Below the pieces are notes generated by a model. The model worked only from the letters and a program-made list of their open reading frames with translations. It was not told the origin of the DNA and did not search any database. The position numbers and the translations under genes are program-made. From Notamacropus eugenii (taxonomy: Eukaryota; Chordata; Mammalia; Diprotodontia; Macropodidae), in NCBI RefSeq assembly GCF_028372415.1, contig NC_092879.1:95715700-95779699 (forward strand): a stretch of DNA of 64,000 bases, read 5' to 3'. Shown one piece after another: positions 11,648 to 21,744 of the stretch; within the stretch, counting starts at the first letter, position 1, and each line of letters starts with the position of its first letter.

Positions 11648-14244
11648 ATTTTATTTTATTTTATTTTTTTATTTAACTTTTAACATTCATTTTCATAAAA
11701 TTTTGGGTTCCAAATTTTCTCCCCTTTTGTCCCCTCCCCTCACCCCAAAACACCGAGCATTCTAATTGCCCCTGTCTGCCAATCTGCCCTCCCTCCCTCC
11801 CCACCCCTTCCCTTTGGAAGGCAAGCAATTCAATATAGGCCAAATCTGTGTAGTTTTGCAAATGACTTCCATAATAGTAGTGTTGTGTAAGAACTAATTA
11901 TATTTCCCTCCATCCTATCCTGTCCCCCATTGCTTCTGTTCTCTCTTTTGATCCTGTCCCTCCCCATGAGTGTTGACCTCAAATTGCTCCCTCCTCCCCA
12001 TGTTCTCCCTTCCATCACCCCCCCCCCACCCTGCTTATCCCCTTATCCCCCACTTTCCTGTATAGTAAGATAGGTTTTCATACCAGAATGAGTGTGCATT
12101 TTATTCCTTCCTTTAGTGGAATGTGATGAGAGTAAATTTCATGTTTTTCTCTCACCTCCCCTCTTTATCCCTCCACTAATAAGTCTTTTGCTTGCCTCTT
12201 TTATGAGAGATAATTTGCCCCATTCCATTTCTCCCTTTCTCCTCCCAATATATTTCTCACTGCTTGATTTCATTTTTTTAAGATATGAGCCCATCCTCTT
12301 CAATTCACTCTGCGCACTCTGTCTCTATGTGTGTGTGCATGTGCATGTGTGTGTGTATAATCCCACCCAGTGCCCAGATACTGAAAAGTTTCAAGAGTTA
12401 CTAATATTGTCTTTCCATGTTGGAATGTAAACAGTTCAACTTTTATAAGTCCCTTATGACTTCTCTTTGCTGTTTACCTTTTCATGCTTCTCTTCATTCT
12501 TGTGTTTGAAAGTCAAATTTTCTTTTTAGCTCTGGTCTTTTCATCAAGAATGCTTGAAAGTCCTCTATTTCATTGAAAGACCAATTTTTCCCCTGAAGTA
12601 TTATACTCAGTTTTGCTGGGTAGGTGATTCTTGGTTTTAGTCCTAGTTCCTTTGACTTCTGGAATATCCTATTCCACGCCCTTCGATCCCTTAATGTGGA
12701 AGCTGCTAGATCTTGTGTTATCCTGATTGTATTTCCACAATACTTGAATTGTTTCTTTCTAGCTGCTTGCAATATTTTCTCCTTGATCTGGGAACTCTGG
12801 AATTTGGCCACAATGTTCCTAGGAGTTTCTCTTTTTGGATCTCTTTCAGGCGGTGATCTGTGGATTCCTTGAATACTTATTTTGCCCTCTGGTTCTAGAA
12901 TCTCAGGGCAGTTTTCCTTGATAATTTCATGAAAGATGATGTCTAGGCTCTTTTTTTGATCATGGCTTTCAGGTAGGCCCATAATTTTTAAATTGTCTCT
13001 CCTGGATCTATTTTCCAGGTCAGTTGTTTTTCCAATGAGATATTTCACATTATCTTCCATTTTTTCATTCTTTTGGTTTTGTTTTGTGATTTCTTGGTTT
13101 CTCATAAAGTCATTGGCCTCCATCTGTTCCATTCTAATTTTGAAAGAACTATTTTCTTCAGTGAGCTTTTGGACCTCCTTTTGCATTTGGCTAATTCTGC
13201 TTTTGAAAGCATTCTTCTCCTCATTGGCTTTTTGAACCTCTTTTTCCAATTGAGTTAGCCTATTTTTCAGGGTGTTACTTTCTTCAGCATTTTTTTGGGT
13301 CTCCTTTAGCAAGGTGTTGACCTGCTTTTCATGCTTTTCTTGCATCTCTCCCATTTCTCTTCCCAGTTTTTCCTCCACCTCTCTAACTTGATTTTCAAAA
13401 TCCTTTTTGAGCTCTTCCATGGCCTGAGCCCATTGGGTGGGCTGGGACACAGAAGCCTTGACTTCTGCATTTTTCCCTGATGGTAAGCATTGTTCTTCCT
13501 CATCAGAAAGGAAGGGAGGGAATGCCTGTTAACCAAGAAAGTAACCTTCTATAGTCTTACTTTTTTTCCCTTTTCTAGGTATTTTCCCAGCCAGTGACTT
13601 GACTTCTGAGTGTCCTCTCCACCCCCACCTTGCCTCCAGATCCACCCAGCCAGCACTTGGGGTCTGAGATTCAAATGCTGCTTCCTAGCCTCAGGGCTTT
13701 GGGCAGGGGCAGGGCTGCTGTTCAATGTGAGATTAAGTTCAGGTGCTCAGGTCAGGGCAGGGCCACCTCACGGGCTCTGTTCCCTCAGGGGGTTTATGCA
13801 GAGACCTTCAACAATGGATCCGAGCTCCTGCCTGCTTGGGGAGCCCTGGTCTGCTCCTGCCTCTGCTGCTGCCTCCCGAGGGGGCCTGAGTTATGGGGGC
13901 ACCCCACTCCCCTCTCAACCCGCCAAAGAGACCCTCTCACCGACCCTTGTCACCTGTAGGTGGAGAGACCCGCGTGGCTGCTGGAGATTCCGTCCCTGAA
14001 GCCTGCTCGGATCTGCTCCTTTCGGCGCTGTGCTGCTGAGGCAGGGTTGGGCTCTGCTCCGGGTCCGGGGCACAAGGGACCTTTTGCAAAAGGTTTTCAG
14101 GCTCTCTGGAGCAGAAATCTCATCCGCTCCATTCTGTGGCTTCTGCTCGCTGGTGGTTCTTTTTTTTTTACGGGTATTTTATGGGCAGTGGGTTCGGAGG
14201 TAGCGTATGTGCGTCTTTCTACTCCACCATCTTGGCTCCGCCTC
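11648..14244 (-). mobile_element. HAL1 (ORF2-less L1) retrotransposon, near complete
   Basis: On the - strand the element starts near 14244 with 'cggagccaagatggtggag', an L1-like 5' end. It has a GC-richer 5' UTR of about 800 bp, an open ORF1 (13450-12494), then about 850 bp without ORF2, and ends 'gttaaaagttaaataaaa' in an A-rich (AATAA)n-type tail at 11648-11690. An imperfect direct repeat flanks it: TTCATTTT at 11640-11647 and TCCATTTT at 14245-14252. Half-L1 elements that keep ORF1 but lack ORF2 are known in mammals, including opossum, and must use L1 reverse transcriptase from elsewhere. Length, intact ORF1 and both ends suggest a fairly young insertion. Confidence 0.8.
12494..13450 (-). 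CDS. L1/HAL1 ORF1p, RNA-binding nucleic-acid chaperone, open
   Basis: 318 codons without stop or frameshift. The N-terminal half is a heptad-rich, Glu/Lys-rich coiled coil (about residues 10-150), which in L1 ORF1p drives trimer formation. It is followed by the RRM-like and C-terminal domains, seen here as RRDNLKIMGLPE, GIHRSPPERDPKRETPRN and LRDRRAWNRIFQ. The protein would coat element RNA in the cytoplasm. Codon 1 of this frame is GTG. The first in-frame ATG is at 13420, reading MEELKKDF, and the frame stays open further upstream without an ATG, so the true start is uncertain. The usual ORF1p is about 300-340 residues. No ORF2 follows. Confidence 0.85.
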   Translation of the reverse strand: MSQPTQWAQAMEELKKDFENQVREVEEKLGREMGEMQEKHEKQVNTLLKETQKNAEESNTLKNRLTQLEKEVQKANEEKNAFKSRISQMQKEVQKLTEENSSFKIRMEQMEANDFMRNQEITKQNQKNEKMEDNVKYLIGKTTDLENRSRRDNLKIMGLPESHDQKKSLDIIFHEIIKENCPEILEPEGKISIQGIHRSPPERDPKRETPRNIVAKFQSSQIKEKILQAARKKQFKYCGNTIRITQDLAASTLRDRRAWNRIFQKSKELGLKPRITYPAKLSIILQGKNWSFNEIEDFQAFLMKRPELKRKFDFQTQE

Positions 14245-14335
14245 TCCATTTTCGAAGAAGGCCATGACATCAGAGAAATGATGACCTGATTTACACTTGA
14301 CTTTGTTTGAGTGAGGGAGGGCTAGTAAACATTGA
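14245..14335 (-). mobile_element. RTE-type 3' tail, right piece, split by HAL1
   Basis: 'cgaagaaggccatgacatca', 'gaaatgatgacctg' and 'gagtgagggagggct' continue the tail interrupted at 11647. The matching 3' end of the RTE-like copy near 56305 reads 'ttcgaagaggacc'. Confidence 0.55.
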
Positions 14336-14655
14336 GGTAAAGAACTGAGGCCATTTTCTCAGGGCCATATGTCTTGGATGGGAAGAGGCTCTGAGGCCTT
14401 TTGCCTTAAAAGCATTATCTCTCACTAGGCAACCTCAGCGAAGGAATCAGACCGAGGGAAGAGGTCCAACTCATGCCTTTGGAAGGTGCCTCCCTTTCTG
14501 ATTCCACAGCTACAGCCAATCAGACAGGCTGTCTTTCATCATGTCCTTAAGAGACTGGAACCAGTTACAGAATGTCTGCACACCCTTCAGTCTCTTCAAA
14601 GTATTTCCATGACATGTGTTCATGCCTCTCCTAGAAGAAGGTCCCCATTTTATTG

Positions 14656-14905
14656 AGGCAGCTAGGTGGATTCAATGGTTAGAATGTTGGAGACAGTCAG
14701 AAGACCGGAGAGCAAATCCTGCCTCAGATACTTCCTAGCTGTGTGACCCTGGGCAAGTCACTTTACCTCTTTCAGTCTCGATTTCCTCATCTGTAAAATG
14801 AGAATAATAAAAACACCTACCTAACAAAGGGTTTGCGAGATCAAATGTGGTAATATACATAAGTACTTGTAAACCTTAAAGCAGTGCAGAAATGCTGCTG
14901 CTTCT
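14656..14905 (+). mobile_element. CORE-SINE, forward, MIR/Mar1-type
   Basis: 'aggcagctaggtgga' head, 'agctgtgtgaccctgggcaa', 'tcctcatctgtaaaatgaga' and a degraded tail. Confidence 0.85.
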
Positions 14906-14997
14906 GCTTTGTTATCTGAGGGTAGAAATGAACAAAATTTCCCAGAACATGTAGTCGCCTTGAATTTCCATGCCCGCAAGGCAGCTCTGATCCAGAA

Positions 14998-15540
14998 TCT
15001 ATTGTGGGAAAATTTCATGAAGAATTTGACAGAGTCCCTGAAACAAAATCATCATATACTTGGGTACTTGGAGACTTGAATGAAAAGGGGAAGATAGGTT
15101 AGGATGGTGAGAATGTATTGGAAAATAGGGATCAGGAATAAACAAGAAGAAAGGCCAAAGACTTGTAGGCCACCCAGAAGCTTGCACCTATATGTGAAAA
15201 TTTGACTTGAGAAAAGTATGAGAAGGTGTTCAATGTGGCGAGTATTAGATCACATCACAAAAAGAAAATGATTACATTTTAGCAGGCCAGAAAGAACTCA
15301 TTATTGATGTGAGACTAACTTGTCAGAGTAAACCTAAAAATAAATGCTAAATCTAAAATAAATTTGAGAAAATGTATAGCGTGCAATTATAGCAAGTCCA
15401 TACCGACCTATTTGAAGAAGTTATTGATGATGAAAAATGTGATGTTGATAGAAGAAAGGACATAGGCACAGACTATAATAATTTCACACCGAAGTTTGAT
15501 AGAAAAAATTGCCATAAGAGAGAACGAAGCAAAACTTTTG
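14998..15540 (+). pseudogene. Degraded LINE endonuclease-domain remnant
   Basis: Reading through many stops and frame changes, short pieces resemble an AP-type endonuclease of a non-LTR element: 'LGDLNEKGKIG' like the LGDFN motif, then 'GENVLENRD' and 'ASIRSHHKKK' near the SDHR position. Very old, with no intact frame. The clade cannot be fixed by eye. Confidence 0.4.
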
Positions 15541-15910
15541 AATGAGTCAAAAAGTCAGTAAGCACCTATTGTGTGTGAGGCTCTAGTCAACTTAAATGCA
15601 AATGCTGCAAGTTGAAATGTCAGGCAGTTCTTTCCCTTATGAAACTCAGATTCTAATGAGAGAGACAGTAAATATTGAACATTTCAGTTAACAAGTCAAA
15701 TGGAAAGGTATCATGGTCCTTAGGTTACAGCAGCAAAGTAGGTGGTCAGGCCTGTCATTTCCACTGATAAAATGACATCAGTTTCTGATGATAAATCATT
15801 TGACAGGGTTTTGGTGGTAAGAACTTTTCTTTCTGAGTCTTCAGGAGTTGTGGTCATAGCACCCACAACAGAGGTGGCCAGGTTGCTTCGTCAAGGGGTT
15901 TGCTGAGGTC

Positions 15911-16510
15911 ACTGGGCTGGAAGCTTGGTTCTTCCCAAGGATCTTGGGTTCAGGGTCCTGGATTGTCTCCGCAGAAGTCTGAGAGGAGATCATGGTCAAA
16001 GTAGTGGGGGTGGTTTGGCTTGCCTTGGCACAATCTGCCTCCTCTCTCCCCCTACCTCCCCCAGGATGCCTTGTTGGTTCAATTAGGCTAGCTTACCTGT
16101 CCTGTGTGTGGTAGTTAGTTGGCAGTTGGTGGAGATGGACAGCTCCTTATCCACAAGATTTGCTTCTCCAGACAACAGCTGTGAGGACTGGGCTGTAGGG
16201 AGGTGCCATCACTCTTGGGGCCCCTGTGCCTATCTTCCTTTTGGTGACAGTTGGACAGCAGTTATTGCTGATGGTAGTGAGGAAGATGGACTCCTTCTCC
16301 TTTCAGCAATGGCTTCACAGACTGGGCTGGAAGCAGGTCTGGAAGTCTGTGAAGCACTGCTACTCCCAAGACCCTTGAGTTTATGGTCCTGGGCTGTCTC
16401 CATTGAGATCTGAGAGGAGATGATAGTCAAAGTGATGACTTGCCTAGTACACACTGATTCCCACCTCCCCTCCAGAGTGCCTTACTACTTTAGCTAGGAA
16501 GTTATAGGGC
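15911..16510 (+). repeat. Divergent direct duplication, two units 410 bp apart
   Basis: Unit 1 (15911-16100) and unit 2 (16321-16510) share 'actgggctggaagc', 'ggtcctgg', 'tgtctcc', 'tctgagaggagat' and 'ggtcaaagt/agtcaaagt' in the same order and spacing. Both end near a 'tgcctt' and 'ttaggctagc/ttagctagg' block. No known repeat family recognised. Confidence 0.6.
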
Positions 16511-16639
16511 CAAACCTGTGCCTTGGGCATATTAATTTGGCAGTGATGTGGAAGATATTCAAATAATATAAATGAGAGTTGATGAAGGGCTGAACTGTGA
16601 TGATGATAGTGTTAGTGCAGAGATATATGATGGAAATGG

Positions 16640-17225
16640 AAGAGGCCAGAATGACTCCAGCATTTTAAACCTGGGTGATTGGAAGCATAGTGGTGCCATC
16701 AGTAGGAATAGGGAAGTTTGAAGGAGGGACAGGTTTGGATGTGTCAGCTTTGAGATGCTGATTGGGGTGTGCAGGTAGATACCTAGCAGGCAAGTGGAGA
16801 TGTGGACCTGAAGCTCAGGAGAGAGACTAGGCCTCAGTGTCTAGATTTGGGAGTCATCTGAGAGAAATGATCATTGAAACCAAGGGAACAGATATAATCA
16901 TGAGGAAAGAGGGTGGAGAGCCAGAAGCAGGAGGCAGCAGTGCTGTTGGTGAAAGGGCTTGGGAAAGGGTTAGAGTGTCCAAAGCTGCAGAAGTCAAGAA
17001 GGATGTTTACTGAGGGAAAGGTATATCCAACTTAGAGGCTGAAATCTTTGATAAACATGAGAACAGTTTCCCAAGAGGGGTGGCATGAGAAGCCATGTTT
17101 CAAGGGGTTGAAAAGTGAGTGGGTTGTGAAGAAGCAGAGATAAGGACTTTAGGAGTTTAGCAGGGCTTAGGAAGAGAGATATAGGAGGCTAGCTTGAGCG
17201 GATGGCAGGATCAGTTCAAGGGTGT
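16640..17225 (+). repeat. Old dispersed repeat, family B
   Basis: Contains 'aatgactccagcattttaaa', 'tggtgccatcagtaggaata', 'gggagtcatctgagagaaat' and 'gtggagagccagaagcagg', the later part of the same repeat as at 4440-5115. Confidence 0.55.
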
Positions 17226-17259
17226 TTAAGGCTGGGGTAGGCCTGAGCATCCTTGCCAG

Positions 17260-17306
17260 GTGTGCATGCGTGCATGTGTGTGTGTGTGTGCGTGTGTGTG
17301 TGTGTG

Positions 17307-17342
<36 letters not shown>
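17260..17342 (+). repeat. (GT)n microsatellite with GC interruptions
   Basis: About 80 bp of GT repeats with several GC interruptions. Confidence 0.95.
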
Positions 17343-17399
17343 GTCAATAGATAAGGAGACACAAAGGATTTCGTTTTAGCAGAGTACTCACCTTTTGAC

Positions 17400-17545
17400 T
17401 CATAGTTAGGCACTACTAGATTGCAAACACCATGAGAGAAAAGATGGGGCCATTTTTCATCTGTGTATGTCCCCCTGCACCTGGCAGCAGACATTGCATT
17501 GGGCAAGGGTTTGTTAGATTGAGTTGAAACAGCTCCCAAATAGCT
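17400..17545 (+). repeat. L2 3' UTR relic
   Basis: 'ctagattgcaaacaccatga', 'tgtatgtccccctgcacctg' and 'gggcaagggtttgttagatt' follow the order of an L2 3' end. Confidence 0.45.
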
Positions 17546-18590
17546 CAGGTGTATAGGCTGGATGGTGTGGAAGCCAAATTAGCCAGAGACTAGGTGGTGT
17601 CCTCTAAGATATGGAAGGACATGGGAATGATCCCCCAGAGGAAAGTGAAGAGGAACCAAGCACAAGGGACCTTGAAAAGTGGGTTCCCAAGACAATAGTC
17701 CGGGCTAGTGTTTGACGTGGCTGCTGTGGTGGAGTGGTCTGGAGTGGAAAGCCTCCCTCTACTAGCATGGGCCACTGTTGGCAATACCAGATTAATAATG
17801 ACAGCTTACATTTCCATGGAACTTTACAATGTACAAAGTTTGATTTTGGACTTCTGGCTTGTTGACAATAGTCCAGGAGAAATACAAGTGGAGGAGCCCA
17901 GGGCTGCACTGCTTACAGCTTCCAAAAGGGCATTCCTGTTTCTCTCAAGGAACTCACTAACAGCACTAGTCTAGAACTATGAGGTCTTCATGGCTTTTAT
18001 TTCTTTGGTTTGTCATCTCAGGCTGGCTAAGTTGTCACAGGCAGAATGGCCCAATTTGCCAGTTTCTGGGAAGTCTGCCCTCTACTCATCCTGTTGTGGA
18101 AAGAGGAGAACTAGATGCTTCCCTGCTCGTATTCGGACTTGACCCTCTCTCTCAAACCCTCCTTGATTTCCTTCATTAATTCCTTCCACTCCCAGAAAAG
18201 AGGTGAAACAAAAACTCTGCAGGAGTGGGGCAATTAGCAATTGTCTTCTCCCTATCTCCATCATGCGAAGACAATTTGTCCTTGAAGAGGACGGCAGGAG
18301 TCATGCCACCCAACCTGGTGTTCAAGGGTTCAGTATTCTGGCCTCATTTCTGACCAGGATGGCAGGCACAACAACCTCATCTTTCAAAATCTTTCAAGGA
18401 GGGAGCCACAGGTATGATCCAGTGTTAAAGTCCATCAAGATGGAGGTGACCACACTTTCCAGCCTCCTAGTCTGCAGATTTCTCCTTCTATTCCAAATTC
18501 TTAGTGAATAGTCTTCTGAATTCTTAGCTTATGATCTCGGTGGCCAAGGGGCTCCTGGGAAAGCATTTCAATCTCTATACTTGGTTCTGA
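17546..18590. other. No gene recognised; faint MIR head near 17800
   Basis: 'tgacagcttacatttccatg' at about 17798-17817 resembles the start of a reverse MIR. Otherwise nothing supportable. Confidence 0.35.
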
Positions 18591-18594
18591 ACCA

Positions 18595-18765
18595 GGCTTA
18601 TAGAAACATGATCTCATTTGACTTTTCCATTGCCTTGGAATATGGATAATCCTCTTCCATGACACCATTTTACATATAAGGAAACTGATGCTTAAAGAGC
18701 TTAAAGGAACTTGCTTCTAGTAACATGGTGTTAGAATTCAAATCCAGGTCTCTCCTGTGCCAGCA
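18595..18765 (-). repeat. MIR relic, reverse
   Basis: 'acatgatctcatttgac', 'attttacatataaggaaact' and 'gaattcaaatccaggtctct' in the reverse MIR order. Confidence 0.6.
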
Positions 18766-19004
18766 CTCTTCTTGCTCCTGTGGCTTAAGGAACTGAATCT
18801 CCACTGGTTCTTGCTCAGCAGCCATTTAGGATTCTGCTCTATATCGGTGCAGGGTATTTTTGTGGTGGGGCTTTCCTATGCCAAAGAAAGCCTAAGTCCA
18901 GACCAAAAAACCAAGGTTTTTGTTCATTCCAGTCCAAATCACTTACAAACAGCCTTCAGAAATTTCAGCAATTTTTATTCCAGGAATCCAAACTCATATT
19001 GGTT

Positions 19005-19130
19005 TTTTTAAAATCCAAGTTTTATTGGAGCCCTTTGTTTTTCCACCGTAGTCATTTCCACATTCCAGTGTCCCTTTCCTCTCCCCTCTGCCAATTTGTG
19101 AGCTTTCCCCCTAATAAAGAAAATGAAGTA
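19005..19130 (-). mobile_element. Short L1 3'-end fragment, reverse
   Basis: A T-rich start, 'tccaagttttattg', and the pyrimidine-rich continuation resemble the reversed marsupial L1 3' end, also seen at 22945, 35145 and 37400. Confidence 0.35.
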
Positions 19131-19304
19131 ACACCAAACAAGCACACCTGTCAGTCTGTGCTCTGCTCCTGTAGGCCTGCAGTGCTCCAAGACAAGGAGA
19201 CAGGTAGATTTCCATGTTCCTTCTTTGGGGCCAGCTATGATTGGCCATTACAGTTACACAGTGTCTGGCTTCATTGAAAGTTGATTTTGCAGTGCCACTG
19301 TAGG

Positions 19305-19425
19305 CCATGGAATGTTAGACTTGGAAGGGACCAGTGCCTATCTTGTAGGGCCCCTCCTTTTGGGGAAGAGGCTTCTGAGAAGTGATGTGATGTGCCCAAG
19401 GAACCCAGGCCTAAGACGCAGGCCT
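19305..19425 (-). repeat. MIR3-like relic
   Basis: 'gttagacttggaagggacca' and 'gaagtgatgtgatgtgccca' match the order of MIR3-type relics. Confidence 0.4.
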
Positions 19426-19777
19426 CCACAACCATTCCTCTTTACAATGAAGCACCCGACCATCACGTCATTGGCTGTGGATCACATTTGTGCCTTGAGG
19501 AATCAAACTCCAGTCCTTTTGATTCTCCCCTCCCCGCCCCTTTCTTCTCTCGTTGACAATTTGTTACACTCTGTCTGTTAGGTTTAGATGTCACAAAGGA
19601 TGGGAATGAAAAGTGACAAGTTTTGCAGCAATGAAAATTTTTTCATCAAAAGGCAACAAGTATGACATTTCCATCAGTCTTGTGTGTGATTTTCAAAAGC
19701 TGCTTCTGTGATATTATGAAAAACCCATCCATCATGTTCTTGGAAGTAATCATTTGTCATGGAGATTGGCAGCCTTG

Positions 19778-19779
<2 letters not shown>

Positions 19780-19818
<39 letters not shown>
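19780..19818 (+). repeat. (CA)n microsatellite
   Basis: About 19 uninterrupted CA units. Confidence 0.98.
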
Positions 19819-19819
<1 letters not shown>

Positions 19820-19820
<1 letters not shown>

Positions 19821-21617
19821 ACCTGTGGGCACTTCAGACTCTTCTGCAATGGGTTGGCTTGCTCCAGAGAGATTTTGGGTCCATGGCCCTTTCCTGGCAT
19901 CCCTCCAACTCTGGCTGACTATATCCTTTGCTCACTCATAAAGACAGGCTTGCACTTGTTTCAATGAATGAAGGAATAAATGAGTTATTGAATGAATGAT
20001 GGAATACACGAGGGAGATAGACAGTTTCCTCCGACCTAGAGATCAGGAGACTAAATGGAAAAATTCAAAAGTGCAAGGAAGGAGTTAAGAAGAATCCAGC
20101 CTTGGGGAGAGAGGCCATTGGCTGTATGGTAACCTAAAATCTGAAGTGAGCAGAGGGCAAAAGTCACATGTATTTGACCAAACTGGTCAGGGGGAAGGAG
20201 AAGGGGAGGGGAGCAGACATTTATTAAGCACCTACTATTTGCCAAGCTTTGGGCTAAGCATTTTACAAACATGATCTCATTTGATCAGGTCAATGTTCTC
20301 AAATTGGCAGGTTTCATTGTGTTACTTATTGTTACGAAGAACGTGCTATTTGGCAGGCCCCCTTCCCTCCCTCCTCTCATCCAGCAAGAATTCAGTGAAA
20401 CTGTTAGAGTAGATTAAATGGTCCTGATGAAATAGAACAGACCCAATCTTGAGGTCTGCTGCTTAACTTCCCTCCAATGAATGGAGCTGGCCACAGACTC
20501 GGAAAGGGTTACACAGACAGTTAGAGGGAGGAGACAAGAGAAGGGAGAGGACAAGTTCTTCTGAAAACATATCATAAATCAAAAGTCAGATGTTGTTTAT
20601 GTGGATGTGTATATTAGGGTTAGGGTGCAAGGGGGTAGAAGGAGGGAGCATGACTGTTGCAGAATAATCCTCATGTCATCTTTTCTTAGATGACAAATAA
20701 TAGAGACCTATTGAGTGAATCATAGGTGGTTTCCCCTTGTACCAGTCTTTCTATGACTCATACTGCAACATAATAAAGAGGAGCAGGAAAGAGGCTATTA
20801 ATAAAACCCAGGAAAAATCCATGACCCCACAAAAGCTAGCCGAGTCAGGCAGCTGAGCAGTTGGAAGTGTACTAAGTCAGAGGAGGAGGAGGAGTGAGGA
20901 GGTAAGAATACTCTTCCATCTGGGAGGGAGCTTTTACGATGACTGAGTAGAGAGTGTTCCCTGGGTGAGTTTGGAGGGGAGGCTGTCTTGGGGGTGCCAA
21001 ACTGGCATCATCCAGGGGGCTAACACTCTCAAGTCTCTAGACTGCCCCTAGTCACCTGCTCTAAGGGCTAAGGGATGGTTTCCTGTTTGGGGATGTGTCA
21101 TGAGTAATGACCACAGTTAGTGCTTTTGTTTGTCAATTAATTGAGCATTAAAGTCAAGGCAGTTTTTTATAGCTAGGCTTAAAAGGCTGTTTGCTCCTGC
21201 TGCTTTCTAATTAAGATTTCAGTCTATAAAATGGGAGTGATAAAACCTGTAACCTGTCCCAAAGGACTATGGGAAGACTCAAAGGAGACCCGAGGTGTCA
21301 AGTACTTTAAGGTGCAGAAAAGTGGCCTTGGGAGGCAGGGAAATGGGCAGTGTGCCTCAGTGGGGGGCATTTGCATGTCAAGGAGAACTATGCACAAGAA
21401 AATCATAGGTCTGGCTCCCCTCCCCCATTGTCTGTCATTATGGTTGGATTTTTTTCTTATTCTTTTCCTTATATTCAGGCTCTCTCTTATTATTGTTGAT
21501 GAGCACTAAGATATCATGTTGTAAAGTTCTGACTACTTTTAACCAAACAGATTATGTTCAATGAGACCATATCGAACGTGTGTCTTCTGTCTTCTAACAA
21601 GGTGTTTTCCTCCCCAG
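19820..21617. other. Sequence upstream of first IL13RA2 coding exon
   Basis: Holds one relic at 20215-20295 ('tttattaagcacctactatt' followed by 'aacatgatctcatttgatc'). No TATA-box promoter or non-coding IL13RA2 exon could be fixed. In other mammals the gene has a non-coding first exon, so this is probably intron or promoter-proximal DNA. Confidence 0.35.
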
Positions 21618-21744
21618 AGAGCCAATTGCCTGCTGTTACACCCTAGAGAAATGCATCGGAAACCGAGCTCTCCCAAATGGGTCTATTCTACTTTACTCTT
21701 TGCCATGCTGGGCCACAGCTATTCCTTCTCCAGCCAGATAACAG
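21618..21744 (+). CDS. IL13RA2: IL13RA2 coding exon 1: 5' UTR end, start codon, signal peptide
   Basis: A pyrimidine-rich acceptor ends at 21617, leaving 33 nt of 5' UTR before ATG at 21651. The exon encodes residues 1-31 plus one base. A basic n-region (HRK near the start, K9) precedes a hydrophobic stretch at about 11-20, as in a signal peptide. The donor is ACAG followed by gtaagc. This is the only upstream ATG frame I found that splices in phase to the VDPPQ exon, and the 31-residue length equals the human exon as I recall it. Confidence 0.85.

Noticed and set aside
13610..14289. Two overlapping + strand frames of about 110-130 codons
   Set aside because: They lie in the GC-rich 5' UTR of the HAL1, antisense to it.
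20605..20630. TTAGGG-like words (also near 26470 and 28100)
   Set aside because: Only one or two units each, too few for an interstitial telomere repeat.
17800..21500. Possible non-coding first exon or promoter of IL13RA2
   Set aside because: No TATA, CpG island or exon boundary could be fixed from sequence alone.
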